NCBI RefSeq assembly: GCF_905404315.1 | Contig: NC_066281.1 | Span: forward strand, 10,692,001 to 10,756,000 | Direction: 5' to 3' | Source of the DNA: Leptidea sinapis | Lineage: Eukaryota; Arthropoda; Insecta; Lepidoptera; Pieridae | DNA length: 64,000 nt | Shown: piece after piece, positions 55,201 through 61,200 of the stretch | Position numbering within the stretch: the stretch's first letter is position 1 | Layout of the letters: the number at the start of each line of letters is the position of its first letter | Program-made: the position numbers and the translations under genes | The notes under the pieces: generated by a model | Database searches by the model: none | Told to the model about the DNA's origin: nothing | Seen by the model: only the letters and a program-made list of their open reading frames with translations

Positions 55201-58200
55201 ACGAGGAAAGGTCTTGAAACGTCGGGTAAAATAAAAATGTAAGTTTTACGCAAAAATCTAATGTAAAAACAGTTACAATTGCACGCGTTTTAATCCTTTA
55301 AAAGTGTTTTATTTAATAGCGCTTAAAGCATAAAATTCTGTTGCTTTCCTTTCCATTTCCTCAATGGTCTCAGACATGAATATGTATTATGCTCTCATGC
55401 TTCCTATTGCAAGCTCGGCTCAGCCTGTCTATAATACGTGATACAGTTGACTTATGCACACCAGCAGTATCACCAACGCATCTATTGAACGAAACACAAG
55501 CACATTTTCTAATGCGATAAGTTTTTTTTTAATGATAATAAGGGACGAGACGAGCAGGACGTTTTTCACTAGCTACGGCGCCCTTCAGACCGAAACACAA
55601 TAATGCTTCACGGCAGAAAAAGGTTCCGTTGTGGCACCCATAATCTAGCCGGCATCCTGTGCAAAGGAGCCTCCTGCTGCTGGGGCTGCATCTTCTACCG
55701 CATTTATCACGGGGAGTGCTCAGAGGAGCTGTTCGGGTTGATTCCAGCGGCCTAATTCCACCATCGGACATTAACCACCGTCAAAATGTAACTACCCGCA
55801 TCACGTTGACGTCTTGCATTACACAATTGCGCGTTTTGCAAGAAATTTGTTGTCTTGCACAGCCACTTTGTAGAATCAATTACCGGCTGCTGTTTTTCGA
55901 ACCGATACGACTTAGTGACCTTCAAAAACCTTAGAGGCGGGCAACGGATCTCTTGACACTAATTGTTGGGGATATCCATGGCCGGTTGCCTCTACACTCC
56001 CCATCCTGTGTGACTCTTGCCCGTTTGCCGCCACTTATATTATAAAAAAAGATTAAAAATAAAATTTATAATAGGATATCTTGTCTACAATTGATATCGC
56101 AATATCATTCATTAAGTAATGATTAAAAATATCAATTATTAAGTAATGATTAAAAACCCTAATTCGAAAAGCTTTCCGAAAATTTTCAGTTAAATGCTTA
56201 CGATCTGAGAAAAAGGTTTCACTTGCATCGTGGTTTCATAAAACCCCACAATTTTATTATCGACACGAATATCATCTACCTATATCATCACTGTTATTAT
56301 ATGCATATAATAACATACATAACAATAACTTCAGCCTATATTACTTGCCATTACATAGGCACAATATAGGCAATTATTCCGTAAGCCATAATTACGTAGG
56401 TTGTTTATGATGTAATTATATTTATTATACATATCTCATGTTCCTACTGCGTAATACAACAACAAAAATAGTTATTACTTTACACAGCACATATAGTCCA
56501 TTGAAATGTTACATGAGCTTTACATTTTTTACCCAAAACTTGGGGTTAAGCTTCTATTGTATCGAGTGTCGAGTTAGTAAGTCTTTTATGGGGCGATGTA
56601 TATGCTTTTACAACAAGATCCCAGAAAATGTTCAAAACAAAAGTATTACGTTATTCAAAAGAATTGTTAAAAAACCTTTGTGTGGTAAATAACATAAATG
56701 ACTTTCTTAATGATACCACAGATTGGGAATGGAGCGACCGCCCTCAGGCTATAAAATAATGTTACTTTGTAAATGTTACTTTAATTGTAAAACATAATTT
56801 TGATGAAAAAAAAGCCCGCTGAGTTTGTTGCGCCCATTCTTCTCAGGCCTGAGGCATTCATTTTGGAATGGATGGTAGTTTTTTGACTTTCAATAAGTGA
56901 TTTCACATCGTATTTTGAATAAAAATATTTGAATTGACCCCCCACATATGTCCCAAAAATAAAATTGCGTCCTCTAAAAAATGTTTTCGTTTGAGGCACT
57001 ATCATTTGAGATTTTGTCGGGCTTAGGTCCGGGCAGTTTTTCTCACACCATCTGTAGATATTTCTGAGATCGTTGTTAATTTTACTAATAGACTCTATTG
57101 CGTCTTTTTTTTCAAAAGACTTACTGTGTATTGTCTGCATAAAGATGGTATTTGCAATGTTTAATATAAGTGTGTAAGTCAGCAATAAATATGGTGACTA
57201 AAATAGGGCTGAATAGGGAACCCTGCGGCACGCCTCTTTCCGGCGGCGGTTAACTTAAGAATTATCAAAAAGGGTTTACGGATTTGACTGGTTACTTCGG
57301 ATTAAAATTAAAACTTCTTGATATAAATTTCAGTGTGAAACTTTTTTCACATGACAGCTAAAACATTCTAGATTTAATAAAATGTACAACATTTCATTGT
57401 TGGACATTATTTTTTTTTTCATTCGGCTTTTAAAGTAAAGATGGATATATTGAAAAAAAAAAAAAGTTTATTTTTGAATACGAGTTCCAGCGTGGAACTA
57501 ATTCAACAGAAACAATCTCGCAATTTATTTATTTATTTATTTAAAGCATCACAAAATCCACAGAACTTAAATTAGGTTATAATAATACTATTTTGTAGGA
57601 CTTACATCTATAACGGATTTATAATAAGACATGATATTTGTGCGTGTGGGGTTTGGTGAGAGCGCGTGTGTGTGTGTGTGTTTGTGAATTACTCTAAATT
57701 TAACCTTCCTTTAGATTTTTAATATCCAATATCGATTAAGATTAAATTAATTTAGAAGGTACGGCTAGTGAACGTATGGTGAGTTTTTGATCTAATCGTT
57801 TCCGTATATGACATTTCAACTTACTGACGTTTTCAATGACGTATCTCTAGTTACGCATAAATTGCTGTCCCCGTTTAATGATAAGATCATATCTATCCAC
57901 ATTAGTTATGTCCAACATAGGTTAGATGTTAAACGATAGGCTATTGAAATATAAGTAAGCGTAAAAGGATAGATTTTTCTACCTCTAGTAAATTAAACTA
58001 AGAATAGATAGCTTATTGAAAACGGCCGTTAAATAATGAATCCTAAGGCTTAGATAATATATGCGTCTAGATAGAACCTTTTACTGTAGGCAACGCATGC
58101 CAAACGGCCAGGTTTATTACTTTAGTGTGCATGGCAGCTACGTCAGTTTAATATGTGTGCGTCTGCTGCAAATAGAGGCTAACAGTTCGCTGTTATTTAT

Positions 58201-61200
58201 GCGACGTGTTCACAGCTTACAGTCTTATCTGGACGTATAAATAATCTAAGGTAACTAAATAGGTATATCTAATGCGATGGTAGAAGCCGATTCAAATGGA
58301 TCTATCAAGGAATTAGTGGCATAATATATTGATGTTGCAAACCCACCATATCGACAGATCAAAAAATAATAAAATGGCTTGAAAAATCTGTGTGCCGAGA
58401 TTTAACTGACATAGGTACAGAGAGAAGAACGTGTTGGAGCTTGCCTTATTCAAATATTTTTATTCAAAATTGGATATGATATCACTTATTGAAAGTCAAA
58501 AACTACCGCCCATTCGATAAAGTATGCCTCAGACCTGAGAAAAATGGGCGCAAAAAACTCAGCTGGCTTCTTTTTTTCATAAAATTATGGTTGCAATGTA
58601 TTATCGTACAAAAAAAATATTTTAATAGCCTGGTCGCTCGCTCCATTTCCAATCTGTGGTAATAATATCGTTATTACAAGTAATAAAGTAAGTTACTAGG
58701 TAATAAAGTCATTTAAATTTACTTTAAAGTAACCTCTACCAGTGTAGTAGGCATTGTAAGTTTGTGTCTGTTCCCAATCACACGTCAGCGTCACATCGAC
58801 ACACCATGTCAGATAGAATTTCGTTTACTTCGTCATACATAACTTGGTTTCTTTTAATTTAAATATCAGTGAAGTGTCACTCGAAAACAATACTACCGAA
58901 TATTTTTTAGATATATAAGATTAGGAAGAGGAAGGGTCCTTGTGGTGGACAGGAGATTTCCTGGGCCTCCTCTCATTATGGGAGTACCGAGAGGAGTTTC
59001 AGGAGATCTCCTGCCATTCACGTCGACGTTCTCAATTCTTTTATTTGAATATGATATCAGAAGATAGAGCGCAGATCCTTTTATGTCATAGCTTTCTGAC
59101 CTGCGTTGAACATTGAACACAAGCAAAGGCCTACCATGTTGAACCACAAAAATCAAAGGAATTTAGGTCGAATTGTGGTGTATGATGAAAAGTGGATTCT
59201 TTACGATAATAGCAAGCGATCATCGCATTGGCTTACTTCAGATCAAATACCGCAACATGATCCTACAGCGAAATCGTTAACCATTAAAAGTAATGGTAAC
59301 TGTTTGGTAAGTGTCCACACTTATGGAAATTCACTGTATGGTGTATTTCACTACAGTTTCCTCGGTTCCTATTAAGCAATATCAACAGATAACTATTGTA
59401 CTGAACTTCAAGGATAGCAAAACTTACAAGGGACAGCCCTGACTCGCCAACCAACCTAAACTATGGCTCCACCATAATACAGAACCTTACATGACTCGTA
59501 ACACAGTTTATACTCTACAGAACCTACATTTACAAACTCTCCGACATGCCCCGCACTCGCCTGGCTCCAACCGGCTTCAATTTTTTTTTCGAGATTTGGA
59601 CTACTTTTGAATGTAAACAATTTGTTATTTTTAAAGTGACATTCCTCACTTCTAGGATTAATTATTATACAAATTATATTTATAACCAAAATTTATGGAC
59701 GATTGACGACTTTCGGATTCCATCCGAGCGCTCTTACCAACTGAGCCAACCGTCCGAGTGACGCATGGCTCGTAAATCTTTGTGTGTCTTATTCAACTCT
59801 TGGGTTGTGGCTCCATCTACAGGATCTACTTTACAGTTGATAACCTGATCAACCCCAATAATTGCATATTAGTAAATTGACTTGAGATGTCGCTCTTTCA
59901 AATCTAGATTCGCTCGGACGGAACCCGAGTGGTCCATCATCGTCCATAAGTTTTGGTTACAAATTAAATTGGATAACTTTTGAATGATATTTTGGCAATT
60001 TTATATTGGAAAAAATAGGATAAATAAAAAATATAAGAGTAAAAATAAGGTACGAAAACTGATCATTATGAAAATTTTTTAGCGCTTATGCAGAAAAGCT
60101 TTCAACAATGTCCGTAATTTGTGAAATATTTAGGCAGATATAAGGCAATGCAATTTAAGGTAAGAATATTTTATATTCATTTTTATATATTAAACATTAA
60201 TTACTTGGATAATTAATATTATTTTTATTAGTTTTACTTATGTCTATTAATTTTAGTCTAAGTTTTTAAATTATACTACTTTAATTTGATATATTATATG
60301 TTAATTGGGATAGGATACACTTAAGTAGGTAGATTGCAATAAATCTCTTTAAGCTAAGATAATGTTAAACTTTTATACCAAATTCCAGATAAATAGGGTA
60401 CATTACTGACAGATAGTATTATCATTGGCATCATAAATGAATAGTTTATATACCTACCTATTGAAAATTCAAAGATAGATGAATTGAATTAGACCAATCA
60501 GTCGGGAATATTTTATGGCGTAAGAAAATAGTTTCCGGGTAGCAACGCACAGTTGAATATATATGAGAAAAACAATATCGGGAGTTTGCTCGAGCAACGA
60601 CCCCAGTTCAACAAATGTGGGTTACACGAGAACAGGCGTCCGCAGAGATTTAAAGAAAGGCCTGGCGAACTAACAAAAACAATTTTTCATTGAGGTTAGA
60701 TTTTTGTCACACATTTTACTCTGTTATATGAAGCAAAAGTAGGCTATAAACATTTTAAATATTGATATTTACAACATAAATAAGAGGTTAAGGATTAAAA
60801 GCGTTCTATTTTTCAAAATTTCATTAGGTATGCTTTTTATAATGAATGATCAAATTACAATCTTATATCTAAAGCCTAAATAAAAGTCACATGTCAGTGC
60901 CCGTGAATGTAAGATCGAACATTTGCAAGACATTGCCTTCATTAGAATAGTTTTAGTTACACCAGGGGATTACTCTGTGGTATCCATCAATAATATTAGA
61001 TATTATGATGTTTACTTGAAGCTCACAACTGATGTCACCGGGGTGCTTCCCACCCATGTTATCAGTAGCTTATCACGTGCTAGTGCTACAGATCGATACG
61101 TGTACTCAACTATGATTGAATCTTTGGACACTTTCACCGCTGTTACACGCGTTTTCTAGCGAAACACCGAACTCAATTATTAATAGCAGACTATTTTTGG